DNA of 64,000 bases from contig NZ_CP034447.1 of NCBI RefSeq assembly GCF_003952485.1, positions 6,772,501 through 6,836,500 on the forward strand, in the 5' to 3' direction. The notes under the pieces were generated by a model, which worked only from the letters and a program-made list of their open reading frames with translations, was not told the DNA's origin and did not search any database. Shown here in pieces: positions 42,354 through 53,197 of the stretch. Both the position numbers and the translations under genes were made by a program. Numbering within the stretch: the first letter of the stretch is position 1; every line of letters begins with the position of its first letter. This DNA comes from Mesorhizobium sp. M1E.F.Ca.ET.045.02.1.1 (GTDB lineage Bacteria > Pseudomonadota > Alphaproteobacteria > Rhizobiales > Rhizobiaceae).

Positions 42354-43946
42354 TCAGTCCTTGGAGATGAAGCGGGACGGATGAATGTCCATGACATTGT
42401 CGTCGAAGCCATGCACCTTCGAGGAAACGATGTCGTGGTAGCTGTAGTAGAGAAGCGGAATCTCGCCGACGTCGTCGACGAGGATGCGCTCGGCTGCGGC
42501 GAGCTCCTTCATGCGCTCCTCAGGCTTGCCGCCGGCGGCGGCCGCCTTGTCCATGGCAGCCTCATAGGCCGGGCTGTTGTAGTTCGAGTAGTTGTTGCCG
42601 CTCGCCTTGCGTGAGATGCCGAGGAAGGTCTCGGGATCCTTGTAGTCGGCGATCCAGGCGGCGCGGGCGACGTCGTAGTTGCCCTTCTGCTCGAGGAAGC
42701 CGTAATGGGTCTTGGTGTCGGTGTTGAGCAGCGTCACCTCGACGCCGAGTGGCTTCAGTTGTTCCTGGATGGCGACCGCCGTGTTCTTATGGTTCTCCGA
42801 GGTGTTGTAGCGGATTTCCATCTTCAGCGGATGCTCAGGCGTGTAGCCCAGCTTTTCCAGGATCTTCTTGGCCGCATCCTCGCGGTCGATCTGCGACATG
42901 TCGGCGTATTTGGCCAGTGCCGGCGTGTAGCCCTCGATGCCCGGAGGCACCATCGAATAGCCAGGCAGCATCGAGTTCTGCCAGACCTTCTCGGCGAGGA
43001 AGTCGCGATCGATCGCCATCGAGATGGCGTTGCGCAGCTCGACATTGTCCCAAGGCGCCTTGTCGGTCTTGACCGCATAATAATAGGTGCCGAGATATGG
43101 CCCCACACGGACCTGGTCACCGAATTTGGTTTTGAGATCGGCAAGCTGTTCGGTCGGCAGGTCACCATAGCTGTCGAGTTCACCGGCCTCGAAGCGCTTC
43201 ATCGCCGACGAGCGATCCTCGGTCGGGATGTAGTTGACCACGTCGAGCTTGACGCTCGCGGCGTCCCAGAACTTCGGGTTCTTGACCAATTTCATATGGT
43301 CGTTGGGAACCCACTCCGCCAGCGTATAGGCGCCGTTGGAGACCAGCTTGCCCGGCTTGATCCAGTCGGCGCCGAGCTTGTCGATGGAAGCCTTGTTGAC
43401 CGGATAGGTCGCCTGGTGGGTCAGCATCTCGAGGAAGTAGGGCGTCGGAGCCTTCAGCGTGACTTCAAGCGTGTTGGCGTCGATCGCCTTCACGCCCATA
43501 TCCTCCGGCTTGCCTTTCTTGGTGTTGAAGTCCTCGGCGCCCTTCACCGGATAGAGCATCGAGGCGTATTCGGCAGCTGTTGCCGGATCTTCCAGCCGAT
43601 GGAACGAATAGACGAAGTCGTCCGCCGTCACCGGGTTACCATCTGACCAGAGGCCGTCCTTGCGCAGCTTGAAGGTGTAGACAGTGCCGTCGTCGGATAC
43701 CGTCCAGCTTTCGGCGGCGCCCGGAATGAGGTTGGTCTTCTGGTCATGCATGACGAGGCCCTGGAACAGGTCGCGTATGATATCGGCTTCGTAGACCGTC
43801 GACGTCTTGTGCGGATCGACCGTCTCCGCCTCGGCGGCGGATCCGCGGTTGTAGACGGTTTCGGCGAAGGCCGGCGCGTAGAAGGCGCCGGTCGCCAAGG
43901 CCATGGTGGTGGCGAACACAGTCGCCTTCAGCAGATTTTTCAGCAT
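42354..43946 (-). CDS. Peptide-binding periplasmic protein (SBP family 5, OppA-like)
   Basis: A 530-residue solute-binding protein with a cleavable signal peptide (residues 1-30, ending AFA|ETVYNRG). It has the family 5 signature (AAEAETVDPHKTSTVYEADI, LFQGLVMHD), and typical elements KLRKDGLWSDGNPVTADDF and NAISMAIDRDF. Overall it resembles OppA of proteobacteria. The ATG at 43946 has a strong AAAGGGAG SD. It is first in the operon and divergent from the TadE gene. It captures oligopeptides for the OppB-C-DF transporter. Confidence 0.93.
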   Translation of the reverse strand: MLKNLLKATVFATTMALATGAFYAPAFAETVYNRGSAAEAETVDPHKTSTVYEADIIRDLFQGLVMHDQKTNLIPGAAESWTVSDDGTVYTFKLRKDGLWSDGNPVTADDFVYSFHRLEDPATAAEYASMLYPVKGAEDFNTKKGKPEDMGVKAIDANTLEVTLKAPTPYFLEMLTHQATYPVNKASIDKLGADWIKPGKLVSNGAYTLAEWVPNDHMKLVKNPKFWDAASVKLDVVNYIPTEDRSSAMKRFEAGELDSYGDLPTEQLADLKTKFGDQVRVGPYLGTYYYAVKTDKAPWDNVELRNAISMAIDRDFLAEKVWQNSMLPGYSMVPPGIEGYTPALAKYADMSQIDREDAAKKILEKLGYTPEHPLKMEIRYNTSENHKNTAVAIQEQLKPLGVEVTLLNTDTKTHYGFLEQKGNYDVARAAWIADYKDPETFLGISRKASGNNYSNYNSPAYEAAMDKAAAAGGKPEERMKELAAAERILVDDVGEIPLLYYSYHDIVSSKVHGFDDNVMDIHPSRFISKD

Positions 43947-44000
43947 GAAGTTCTCCCTTTGGACGCGGCCCCTCAACCACGCCTTGAGTGTTGACGCTCC

Positions 44001-44052
44001 GGAACCGTTCAACGGGTTCCTTCTGAGCGTGCCGCCGGTCCCTTCCGGCGGC
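44001..44052 (-). promoter_or_regulatory. Two hairpins in the oppA leader
   Basis: GGAACC (44001-44006) / GGTTCC (44015-44020) and GCCGCCGG (44031-44038) / CCGGCGGC (44045-44052) would fold in the oppA 5' UTR. Rhizobial binding-protein mRNAs are often controlled by small RNAs acting near the ribosome site; a leader of this kind fits, but no sRNA is identified here. Confidence 0.35.
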
Positions 44053-44235
44053 TGGTGACGGGAGACTAGACAGAGGAATATCTTATTTCAACTGCCCACT
44101 GCTTGACGTTGAGTGAGCGGCACCCCGCTAAAACAGCGAAATCTAAAACTAAAACCCGTCATTCAACTTAGTGCACCTTTCGGTTGTTCCAGCCGTTTTC
44201 TGTTTTTGCAGGCAGGTCTTGGCATTCTCCGGACC

Positions 44236-44682
44236 ATGCTGAAGAACCGAAAATTCCTTGCTCCTTGGTCTTGTTTCCGGGCTGACGCCACGGGTACGTC
44301 AGCGGTCGAATTCGCCATGCTGGCGCCGATCTTCATCCTGCTATTGCTCGGAATGGTTGCATATGGAATCTATTTCGGCGCCAGCCATTCGGTGCAGCAG
44401 ATCGCCGCCGATGCGGCGCGGACGGCGATTGCCGGTCTCAACCAGACGGAGCGCCAGGCACTGGTCAGCGATTTCATCGCGCATGATGTCGACGGCTATG
44501 CTTTCGTCGACCCCAACAAGCTGACGGTCAACGCGCAGGACAGCGCGGCCGACGGCAGCCAGTTCGTCGTCTCGGTCAGCTATGACGCGCGCAACTTGCC
44601 GATCTGGAATCTTTTCCCGAAACTGCCGCTGCCGGGCACCACGATCCAGCGTCAATCGACGATCCGGGTCGGGGGCATATGA
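44236..44682 (+). CDS. TadE-like membrane protein
   Basis: A 148-residue protein with a short N-terminal cytoplasmic segment, then the TadE motif ATGTSAVEFAMLAPIFILL with the conserved Glu, a single membrane helix (about residues 25-45) and a periplasmic domain. The ATG at 44236 is chosen because homologues start a few residues before the SAVEFA motif; no strong SD is seen. It overlaps the next gene by 4 bp. TadE proteins are minor pseudopilins of Flp/Tad pili, but no tad machinery is nearby. Confidence 0.82.
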   Translation: MLKNRKFLAPWSCFRADATGTSAVEFAMLAPIFILLLLGMVAYGIYFGASHSVQQIAADAARTAIAGLNQTERQALVSDFIAHDVDGYAFVDPNKLTVNAQDSAADGSQFVVSVSYDARNLPIWNLFPKLPLPGTTIQRQSTIRVGGI

Positions 44683-46436
44683 TGCGCAAACGCGCGGGGG
44701 GTTTGATGGGCGCGACGCGACGGCTGATCGCCGACCGGCGCGGCAACTTCGCGGTCATGACGGCACTCTGCACGCCGGTGGCGCTGGTGCTGACCGCATT
44801 CGCGGTCGATGAGGGCTCGCTCTACAACGAGCGCCGCGCCGCGCAGTCGATCGTCGACCTCGCCGCGATCACCGCCGCCGCCCATATCAACAATGCCGAG
44901 CAAGCGGTGCTGACGACGCTGAAGGATAACGGAATCACCTCCGTGGCCGTGCAGCAGCAGGGCGCCGACATCGCGCCGACCGGCAGCAAGGCGGTCGTTC
45001 AGGTTGTGCCCGGACGCTATTCCGCGATCAGTTCCATAGCCGCCGGCAGCCGCTTCGAGGCCGGCAAGCTGCCCTACAATGCCGTCCAGGTGTCGCTGAA
45101 GAAGCAGGGCACACTCTATTTCGCCGCTTCGATGATGACGCCGCCGGTGATCGGCACGACCGCCACCGCAAGCGCCCAGCCCGAAGCGGCATTCTCGGTC
45201 GGGTCGCGGCTCGCCAGCGTCAATGGCGGCATTCTCAACGCGCTGCTCGGCGGACTTCTCGGCGGCAACATCTCGCTCAGCGTGATGGACTACAATTCGC
45301 TGATCTCGGCCGATGTCGACGTGCTCTCCTTCACCGACGCGTTGGCGACGCAACTGCATCTGACCGGCGTCACCTATTCGGACGTGCTCGCCTCGAAAGC
45401 GACGATCGGCCAGATCGCCACCGCCATGGCCAACGTGCCCGGGCTCGACCGCACCGCCAAGCTCGCGCTGCAGACCATGGCTTCCAGCGCCACGAATAAC
45501 GTCAAGATCCCGCTCAGCCATCTCGTCGACCTCGGCTCGGTGGGTAGCCTCGGCCTCGGACAGAAACCTGCCGGGCTTTCGGTCGACGCCAGCGCCATGA
45601 GCATGCTGAGCGCGGCCGCGGCGCTCGCCAACGGAACCAACCAGGTGTCGGTCAATCTTGGGGCGACAATACCCGGGCTGACATCGACGACGCTCCAGAT
45701 CGCCATCGGCGAGCCGATGCAGAACTCGCCCTGGCTGGCGGTCGGAGAAATGGGCACGGTTGTGCGCACCGCGCAGACGCGCATCAAGCTCAATGCCAGC
45801 GTCACCGTCGGCACGTCCAACCTTGGCGGCGGCATCAAGCTGCTCGCCGTCAACCTGCCGCTCAATGTCGAAGTCGCCTATGCCGAGGCGAAGCTGACCG
45901 ACATAAGCTGCCCGACTGGCCCCTCCAGCATCAAGGTCTCCATCGCCGCACAGCCCGGCGTCGTCGAAGCGCACCTTGCAAACAGCAATGCCAGCGGCTT
46001 TGCCGACTTCACGCACCCGCAGTCCTTCTCTAACGCCGACATCGCGGACCTAAAGCTGTCGCTCATTCCGCTGCTGCAGGTAACCGGCTCCTCGGCTTTT
46101 TCGGCCACCAACATGACGCCGACGAACCTCAGCTTCAGCGCCACCGATATCGCCAACAAGGCGGTCAAGACGGTGTCGACGAAGAACTTGACGCAGTCGC
46201 TCACCACCTCGCTGGTCAATAACCTGTCGCTGACGGTCAACGCGCTCGGCCTCGGCATCGATGTGACCGCACTGCTCGGCACGGTGAAGCCGGCGGTGAC
46301 GACGCTGCTCAACGGCGTGACTGCGCCGGTCGACAACCTCGTCTACAACGTGCTTGCAGCACTTGGCGTCCATGTCGGCGAGGCCGATGTGCGCGTCACC
46401 GGCGCGGTCTGCGGCCGTTCGGTGCTCGTCCAGTAA
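44679..46436 (+). CDS. TadG-like protein
   Basis: A 585-residue protein. The N-terminal RRGNFAVMTALCTPVALVLTA membrane segment (Tad_N/TadG type), followed by VDEGSLYNERRAAQSIVDLA, is diagnostic. The long extracytoplasmic part is rich in Ala, Ser, Thr and Val with repeated SLA/NLS-like strands, suggesting beta structure or a surface location. It has no von Willebrand domain, unlike some TadG proteins. It is translationally coupled to the TadE-like gene and convergent with the alpha-glucosidase gene, 8 bp apart. Confidence 0.82.
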   Translation: MMRKRAGGLMGATRRLIADRRGNFAVMTALCTPVALVLTAFAVDEGSLYNERRAAQSIVDLAAITAAAHINNAEQAVLTTLKDNGITSVAVQQQGADIAPTGSKAVVQVVPGRYSAISSIAAGSRFEAGKLPYNAVQVSLKKQGTLYFAASMMTPPVIGTTATASAQPEAAFSVGSRLASVNGGILNALLGGLLGGNISLSVMDYNSLISADVDVLSFTDALATQLHLTGVTYSDVLASKATIGQIATAMANVPGLDRTAKLALQTMASSATNNVKIPLSHLVDLGSVGSLGLGQKPAGLSVDASAMSMLSAAAALANGTNQVSVNLGATIPGLTSTTLQIAIGEPMQNSPWLAVGEMGTVVRTAQTRIKLNASVTVGTSNLGGGIKLLAVNLPLNVEVAYAEAKLTDISCPTGPSSIKVSIAAQPGVVEAHLANSNASGFADFTHPQSFSNADIADLKLSLIPLLQVTGSSAFSATNMTPTNLSFSATDIANKAVKTVSTKNLTQSLTTSLVNNLSLTVNALGLGIDVTALLGTVKPAVTTLLNGVTAPVDNLVYNVLAALGVHVGEADVRVTGAVCGRSVLVQ

Positions 46437-46444
46437 GTGGGCTG

Positions 46445-48094
46445 TCAGCCAATTCTCCCAACGAAGCAACCCACCGGCGGCAGCGCCAGCGCAATCTCTT
46501 CAAGAACCCCGCCAAGAACGCCTGCGACATCAAGAGGCGTTATTTCGACATCCCTGATCTCCGCCGGCAGCGTCCAATTCACCGGCTCAACGGCGAAGTT
46601 GAAGACGCATAACAATTGCTCGTCTTCGTGCTCGCGTACAAAAGCCAGCACATCGCCCTCGGCATCGAGAAAACGGATCGAGCCGCCGATCAGCGCCGGA
46701 TGGCGCTTGCGCAAGGCAAGGATCGAGCGATAGGCGGCAAGCACGGAACCATCTTCGCCGTTCTGCACATCGACCGCGCGAGCGCGATGCGCCTGCGGCA
46801 CCGGCAGCCAGGGCTTGGCCGTGGTGAAGCCGCCATTGACGGCGCCTGCCTCCCAGACCATCGGCGTGCGGCAGCCGTCCCTGCCCTTCACGCCCGGCCA
46901 GAAGCGGATGCCCAACGGATCGCGCAGGTCCTCATAGGCGAGCTCGGCTTCCTCTAGCCCAAGCTCTTCACCCTGGTAGATGCAGATCGAGCCGCGCAGA
47001 GAGCAAAGCAGCGCGATTGCGAATTTCGCCAGCGCATCCGGATCCTCGCCGGGCCGCGTCCAGCGGCTGACATGGCGCACCACGTCGTGGTTGGAGAAGG
47101 CCCAGCAGACCCAGCCGTCGGCAACCGCGTTCTCGAAGGCCTCGACGCAGCCGCGCATGTGAGCGGCCGAGAATTGCGGACCGAGCAGGTCGAAGGTGTA
47201 GCACATCTGCAGCTTGTCACCGCCGGACGTGTAGGCGGCGAGCGTCTGCAGCGAGCGCTCCTCGTCGCCCACCTCGCCGACCGCGGCGCGGTCCGGATAT
47301 TCGTCGAGCAGTGCGCGGAGACGTTTCAGGAAGTCGAGGTTTTCCGGCCGCGTCTTGTCGAACAGATGCTCCTGGAAGGCGTAGGTGGTGGTCGCCATGT
47401 TGGTGCCGGCAACGCTCGAAGCCAGCGGCGGGTTGTCGCGCAGCCAGCGGTCGTGGACATAGTAGTTGACCGTATCCAGCCGGAAGCCGTCGACGCCGCG
47501 CTCCAGCCAGAAGCGCACCGTATCCAGCAGCGCGTCCTGAACCTGCGGAGTGTGGAAGTTGAGGTCCGGCTGCGCCGCCAGGAAATTGTGCATATAATAC
47601 TGCCGGCGGGTCGCGTCCCATTCCCAGGCCGGCCCGCCGAACAGCGACAGCCAGTTGTTGGGCGCGCCGCCATCAGGCTTCGCATCGGCCCAGACATACC
47701 AGTCGGCCTTGGCGTTGTCGCGGCTGGCGCGGCTCTCGACGAACCATTCATGCCTGTCGGACGAATGCGAGATCACCTGGTCGATGATGAGCTTCAGGCC
47801 GAGCCGGTGCGCCTCGGCGACCAGCGCGTCGAAATCGTCCAGGGAGCCGAACATCGGATCGATGTCGCGATAGTCCGACACGTCATAGCCCATGTCGGCC
47901 ATGGGTGACTTGAAGATGGGCGAAAGCCAGATGGCATCGACGCCAAGCGAGGCGACATGGGCAAGCCGCGACGTGATGCCCTTGAGATCGCCGCTGCCGT
48001 TGCCGGTCGTGTCCTGGAAGGAGCGCGGATAGATCTGATAGATCACGCAGCCGCGCCACCACTCGACGCCTCGCTCCGCATTTTCGCTAGCCAT
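46445..48094 (-). CDS. GH13 alpha-glucosidase / amylase-family enzyme
   Basis: A 549-residue GH13 enzyme with VIYQIYPRSFQDTTGNGSGDL at the start. Conserved regions are region I IIDQVISHSS, region II GFRLDTV (nucleophile Asp), region III AVGEVGDEE (acid/base Glu) and region IV AFSNHDVVR. It resembles alpha-1,4/1,6-glucosidases of the oligo-1,6-glucosidase type found in rhizobia. The ATG at 48094 shares its first base with the glgX stop (TGATG), so the two are co-translated. It would degrade the malto-oligosaccharides released from glycogen by GlgX and GlgP. Confidence 0.9.
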   Translation of the reverse strand: MASENAERGVEWWRGCVIYQIYPRSFQDTTGNGSGDLKGITSRLAHVASLGVDAIWLSPIFKSPMADMGYDVSDYRDIDPMFGSLDDFDALVAEAHRLGLKLIIDQVISHSSDRHEWFVESRASRDNAKADWYVWADAKPDGGAPNNWLSLFGGPAWEWDATRRQYYMHNFLAAQPDLNFHTPQVQDALLDTVRFWLERGVDGFRLDTVNYYVHDRWLRDNPPLASSVAGTNMATTTYAFQEHLFDKTRPENLDFLKRLRALLDEYPDRAAVGEVGDEERSLQTLAAYTSGGDKLQMCYTFDLLGPQFSAAHMRGCVEAFENAVADGWVCWAFSNHDVVRHVSRWTRPGEDPDALAKFAIALLCSLRGSICIYQGEELGLEEAELAYEDLRDPLGIRFWPGVKGRDGCRTPMVWEAGAVNGGFTTAKPWLPVPQAHRARAVDVQNGEDGSVLAAYRSILALRKRHPALIGGSIRFLDAEGDVLAFVREHEDEQLLCVFNFAVEPVNWTLPAEIRDVEITPLDVAGVLGGVLEEIALALPPVGCFVGRIG

Positions 48095-50091
48095 CAAGAA
48101 CCCTTCCTGGCGCGGGTCTTCACCCGGCGCTCGATCATGAAATACACGCCGCGGCCAGGCAGCGGCCGCGCAAGATCGACCGGCTGTGTCTCGATCGCCG
48201 GTCGCCACTCGAACCCGTCCCGCGCCGGCAAGGTGAAGACACATTGGCGGCGGTCGCCGTTGACCATGACGGCAAGGCGTCCGTCTCTGCTATCGCCGAG
48301 CATCATGACGAAGCGATGTCGACCGGGATCGTTCCACTCGGCCTCGCCGAGCGGCGCGCCCGTCTCTGTCAGCCACTCGACGTCCGGGATGGCTGAGGCA
48401 TAGGATGACTCCCCGGTGAGGAAATGCGTGTCCGACAGCGCCGGAAAGGCGCGGCGCATCGCGGAGAGAGCCGAAGCGTAGCACTCGAGCGCCTCATCTC
48501 GGCCGGCCCAATCGAGCCAGGTGATGGCGTTGTCCTGCGCATAGGCGTTGTTGTTGCCCTGCTGTGTGCGGCCGAACTCGTCGCCGGCGGTCAGCATGAT
48601 CGTGCCGCGCGAGGCAAAGAGCGTCGCGAGCAGCGCGCATTGGTCGTTGAAGCGGGCCTTGGCGACCGTGGCGTCGTCCGTCTCGCCCTCGACGCCGTTA
48701 TTCCACGACAGGTTGTCGTCGTGACCGTCGCGGTTCTGCTCGCCATTGGCCGCGTTGTGCTTCTCCTCATAGGCAACGAGGTCGGCCAGCGTCATGCCGT
48801 CATGGGCGGCTATGAAATTGACGCTGCGGCTCACCGGCTGCCCTTCCCTGCCGAACACGTCGGACGAACCGGCAAGCCGCGTGGCCAAAGCGCTGATCGC
48901 GCCCGCGTCGCCACGCCAGAAGCGCCGGACGTCATCGCGGTAGCGGTCGTTCCATTCCAGATATGGCGGCCGGAAATTGCCGAGCTGGTAGCCGCCCGGC
49001 CCGACGTCCCAGGGCTCGGCGATCAGCACCCGGTCGGCGAGCAGGGGATCGCCAGCGATGGCCTGGAGCAGCGGCGCGTCCGGATCGAACGCGCCGTCGA
49101 CCCGACCGAGCACCGGCGCCAGATCGAAGCGGAAGCCGTCGACGCCCGCGAAGCGTACGAAATGGCGGAGCGTGTCGAGCACCATTTCCCGCACGACCGG
49201 ATGGTCGCAGGCGACCGCGTTGCCGGTGCCGGTGTCGTTGGCCAGTCGGCCGTCCGGCAGATGCTTGTAATAGGCCTGCGCGTCGAGCCCGCGCAGCGAC
49301 AGCGTCGGGCCGAGCCGGTCGCTCTCGCCGGTGTGGTTGAAGACGAGGTCGAGGATGGTGCCCATGCCGGCCTCGCGCAGCGCCGCGACCGTGTCGCGCA
49401 ATTCCATAAGGCCGCCGGGCGCCAGGCGCGGGTCGAGCGTCATGAAGGTGACGGGGTTGTAGCCCCAGACGTTGCTCAGCCCGAGCGGCGGAAGGTGCCG
49501 CTCGTCGATCGACGCCGTGACCGGCATCAACTCGACCGCGGAGACGCCGAGACGCTTCAGATGTTCGATGATGGCAGGATGGGCAAGCGCCGCGACGGTG
49601 CCGCGCTGCGCTTCGGGAACATCCGGATGCAGCTTGGTGAAGGAGCGGACGTTGAGTTCATAGATGAGGCCGCCGGGCTGGAACAGCGGTGGCTTCGAAG
49701 CCAGCGGCTTGGGCAGCGGACGCGCTATCGTCTTCGGCATCAGTGGGGCGGTGTCGACACCTTCGCTGCGTTTGGCTGCAAGCCGCCAGTGGTACTGATA
49801 GGGCCGGTCGATCTCGACGGCGTAGGGATCGCTCAGCAGCTTGTCCGGATCGAACCAGAGGCCGCTTTCGGGTGCATAGTCGCCGTCGGCGCGAAAACCG
49901 TAACGGGTGTCCGATGCGAGGCCGGAGACAAAGAGCGCATGAACGCCCTCGCCTTCCGGCTTCAGCTCCGGCCTCTCGACCTCGTGCGTGCCGCTGTCAT
50001 CGAAGATCGAGACCCACAGGCGTCTCGCCGACGACGACCATGCGGCGAAGCGAATGCCTTCGCTGGTAACGGTTGCGCCGAGGTGAATCAT
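48094..50091 (-). CDS. glgX: Glycogen debranching enzyme GlgX
   Basis: A 665-residue GH13_11 enzyme with an N-terminal CBM48 domain (IRFAAWSSSARRLWVSIFDD) and the catalytic barrel. Residues visible are GFRFDLA (nucleophile), LIAEPWD (acid/base) and IAAHDGMTL. It cleaves alpha-1,6 branches of phosphorylase-limit glycogen. The ATG at 50091 is only 27 bp from the left end of an IS481-type insertion, so the native promoter or operon read-through from pgm has been cut off. Expression may now depend on IS-borne signals. Confidence 0.93.
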   Translation of the reverse strand: MIHLGATVTSEGIRFAAWSSSARRLWVSIFDDSGTHEVERPELKPEGEGVHALFVSGLASDTRYGFRADGDYAPESGLWFDPDKLLSDPYAVEIDRPYQYHWRLAAKRSEGVDTAPLMPKTIARPLPKPLASKPPLFQPGGLIYELNVRSFTKLHPDVPEAQRGTVAALAHPAIIEHLKRLGVSAVELMPVTASIDERHLPPLGLSNVWGYNPVTFMTLDPRLAPGGLMELRDTVAALREAGMGTILDLVFNHTGESDRLGPTLSLRGLDAQAYYKHLPDGRLANDTGTGNAVACDHPVVREMVLDTLRHFVRFAGVDGFRFDLAPVLGRVDGAFDPDAPLLQAIAGDPLLADRVLIAEPWDVGPGGYQLGNFRPPYLEWNDRYRDDVRRFWRGDAGAISALATRLAGSSDVFGREGQPVSRSVNFIAAHDGMTLADLVAYEEKHNAANGEQNRDGHDDNLSWNNGVEGETDDATVAKARFNDQCALLATLFASRGTIMLTAGDEFGRTQQGNNNAYAQDNAITWLDWAGRDEALECYASALSAMRRAFPALSDTHFLTGESSYASAIPDVEWLTETGAPLGEAEWNDPGRHRFVMMLGDSRDGRLAVMVNGDRRQCVFTLPARDGFEWRPAIETQPVDLARPLPGRGVYFMIERRVKTRARKGS

Positions 50092-50117
50092 GGGCGCGCC
50101 TTCCCTTCTCCCCTTTG

Positions 50118-51385
50118 TTTGGACCGGGGACATCGCGAACAGGTGTGCGAAGACATCGCGAACAGTTTTGCGCGTTTTGCGCGAGGGGGTTCGGGATGCC
50201 ATTCGAGGCCAGAAGCGTGATGAGCCAGAAAGAAGAGTTCGTGAGATTGGCGCTGGCGCCTGGCGCCAATGTGAGCGCGTTGTGCCGGCGCTTCGGCATT
50301 GGCCGGACCTGTGGCCACAAGTTGCTTTCGCGCTATCGGATGGAAGGGGCGGCCGGCCTGGCGGAGCAGTCTCGGCGACCACTGTCGAGCCCGGCACGCA
50401 GCGCGCCGGAGGTGGAGGCGGCAGCCGTTTCGGTGCGTGTGGCGCATCCAGCCTGGGGTGGGCGCAAGATCGCGCGGGTGCTTGCCCGCGAAGGCATCGG
50501 CACGCCGGCGGCCTCGACGGTCACCGGCATCCTGCGCCGCAACGGTATCGAGCTGGGGGCTTTGGGCGGCGGAGCCCAGCCTTTCATTCGCTTCGAGCAT
50601 GCCGCCCCCAACCACCTGTGGCAGATGGACTTCAAGGGCCACGTTGCCTTGCGCGCCGGCCGGCTGCATCCGCTTACCGTGCTCGACGACCATTCGCGCT
50701 TCTCGATCGCGCTGTCGGCCTGCGCCGACCAGACCACCGAAACCGTAAAAGCCCGGCTGATCGCCGCCTTCCGTCGCTATGGCCTGCCGTGGCGCATCGC
50801 CACAGACAATGGTCCGCCTTGGGGCGATGGCGGCCGCAACGACTTCACCTTGCTCACCGTCTGGCTGATCGAGATTGGCATCGCCGTCAGCCACTCCAGG
50901 CCTTGCCACCCGCAGACGCTCGGCAAGGACGAGCGCTTCCATCGTTCGCTCAAGGCCGAGGCATTGCAGGGACCGCCCTTCGCCAATCTCGCCGAGGCTC
51001 AGGATGCATTCGACCAGTGGCGCCACGTCTACAACGCCCAGCGTCCCCACGATGCCTTGGGCGGCGGCGTGCCGCTCGATCGCTACCAGGCCTCGCCGCG
51101 CCAGTATCGCGAAACAGTCGAGCCGTTCGAATATGCCAAGGACGATCTCATCCGCCGCGTTCAGCAGCACGGCTTCGTCTCCATTCTCGGCCGAACCATA
51201 CGCTTGTGCCGGGCCTTCGCCGGAAAGTCCGTCGCTTTCCGCCCCACCGCCACCGACGGCGTCTTCGACGCCTGGTTCAGACATCAGAAAATAGAAACCA
51301 TCGACCTCAATGCCCTCGCCCGATAGCATGCAAAACTGTTCGCGATGTCTTCGCACACCTGTTCGCGATGTCCCCGGTCCAAACA
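50118..51385 (+). mobile_element. IS481-family insertion sequence, complete, 1268 bp
   Basis: The ends are a long, near-perfect terminal inverted repeat. Left: TGTTTGGACCGGGGACATCG from 50118, continuing through the AACAGGTGTGCGAAGAC region to about 50171. Right: its reverse complement ending CCAAACA at 51385. A 5-bp target duplication CCCTT flanks both ends. The single transposase gene is intact. The element split an intergenic palindrome (CTTCTCCC...GTGGGAGAAG) between pgm and glgX. Perfect ends and the target duplication suggest recent insertion. Confidence 0.95.
50196..51326 (+). CDS. IS481-family DDE transposase
   Basis: A 376-residue transposase. The N-terminal HTH (EEFVRLALAPGANVSALCRR, FGIGR) is followed by a second HTH (ARVLAREGIGTPAASTV) and the rve integrase core with Asp in WQMDFKGHVAL, Asp in ATDNGPPWG and Glu in GKDERFHRSLKAE, the DDE triad. 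The C-terminal extension is normal. The ATG at 50196 is 78 bp inside the left end. It is transcribed against the glycogen genes. Confidence 0.95.
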   Translation: MPFEARSVMSQKEEFVRLALAPGANVSALCRRFGIGRTCGHKLLSRYRMEGAAGLAEQSRRPLSSPARSAPEVEAAAVSVRVAHPAWGGRKIARVLAREGIGTPAASTVTGILRRNGIELGALGGGAQPFIRFEHAAPNHLWQMDFKGHVALRAGRLHPLTVLDDHSRFSIALSACADQTTETVKARLIAAFRRYGLPWRIATDNGPPWGDGGRNDFTLLTVWLIEIGIAVSHSRPCHPQTLGKDERFHRSLKAEALQGPPFANLAEAQDAFDQWRHVYNAQRPHDALGGGVPLDRYQASPRQYRETVEPFEYAKDDLIRRVQQHGFVSILGRTIRLCRAFAGKSVAFRPTATDGVFDAWFRHQKIETIDLNALAR

Positions 51386-51390
51386 CCCTT

Positions 51391-51535
51391 GTGGGAGAAG
51401 GTGGATCGGCGCGCAGCACCGAGACGGATGAGGGGTGTTGGACGAAGTGAGGCGTCGGTGTTCTGGGCGCCGGTCTGCGCCAAGCTGGAGCACCCCTCAT
51501 CCGTCCGAGCTTCGCTCGGCCACCTTCTCCCACAA
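51391..51535. repeat. Rhizobial intergenic palindromic element (IS target)
   Basis: GTGGGAGAAGGTGG at 51391 mirrors CCACCTTCTCCCAC at about 51522-51535, with further inner arms GGATGAGGGGTG and CACCCCTCATCC. This is the common alphaproteobacterial CCCTCATCCG...CCACCTTCTCCC intergenic repeat. It lies just downstream of pgm, and part of another copy (CCCTTCTCCCC) remains left of the IS. Confidence 0.75.
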
Positions 51536-51565
51536 GTGGAGGAGGAGAAGCCTCCGCCTCCACCC

Positions 51566-53197
<1,632 letters not shown>

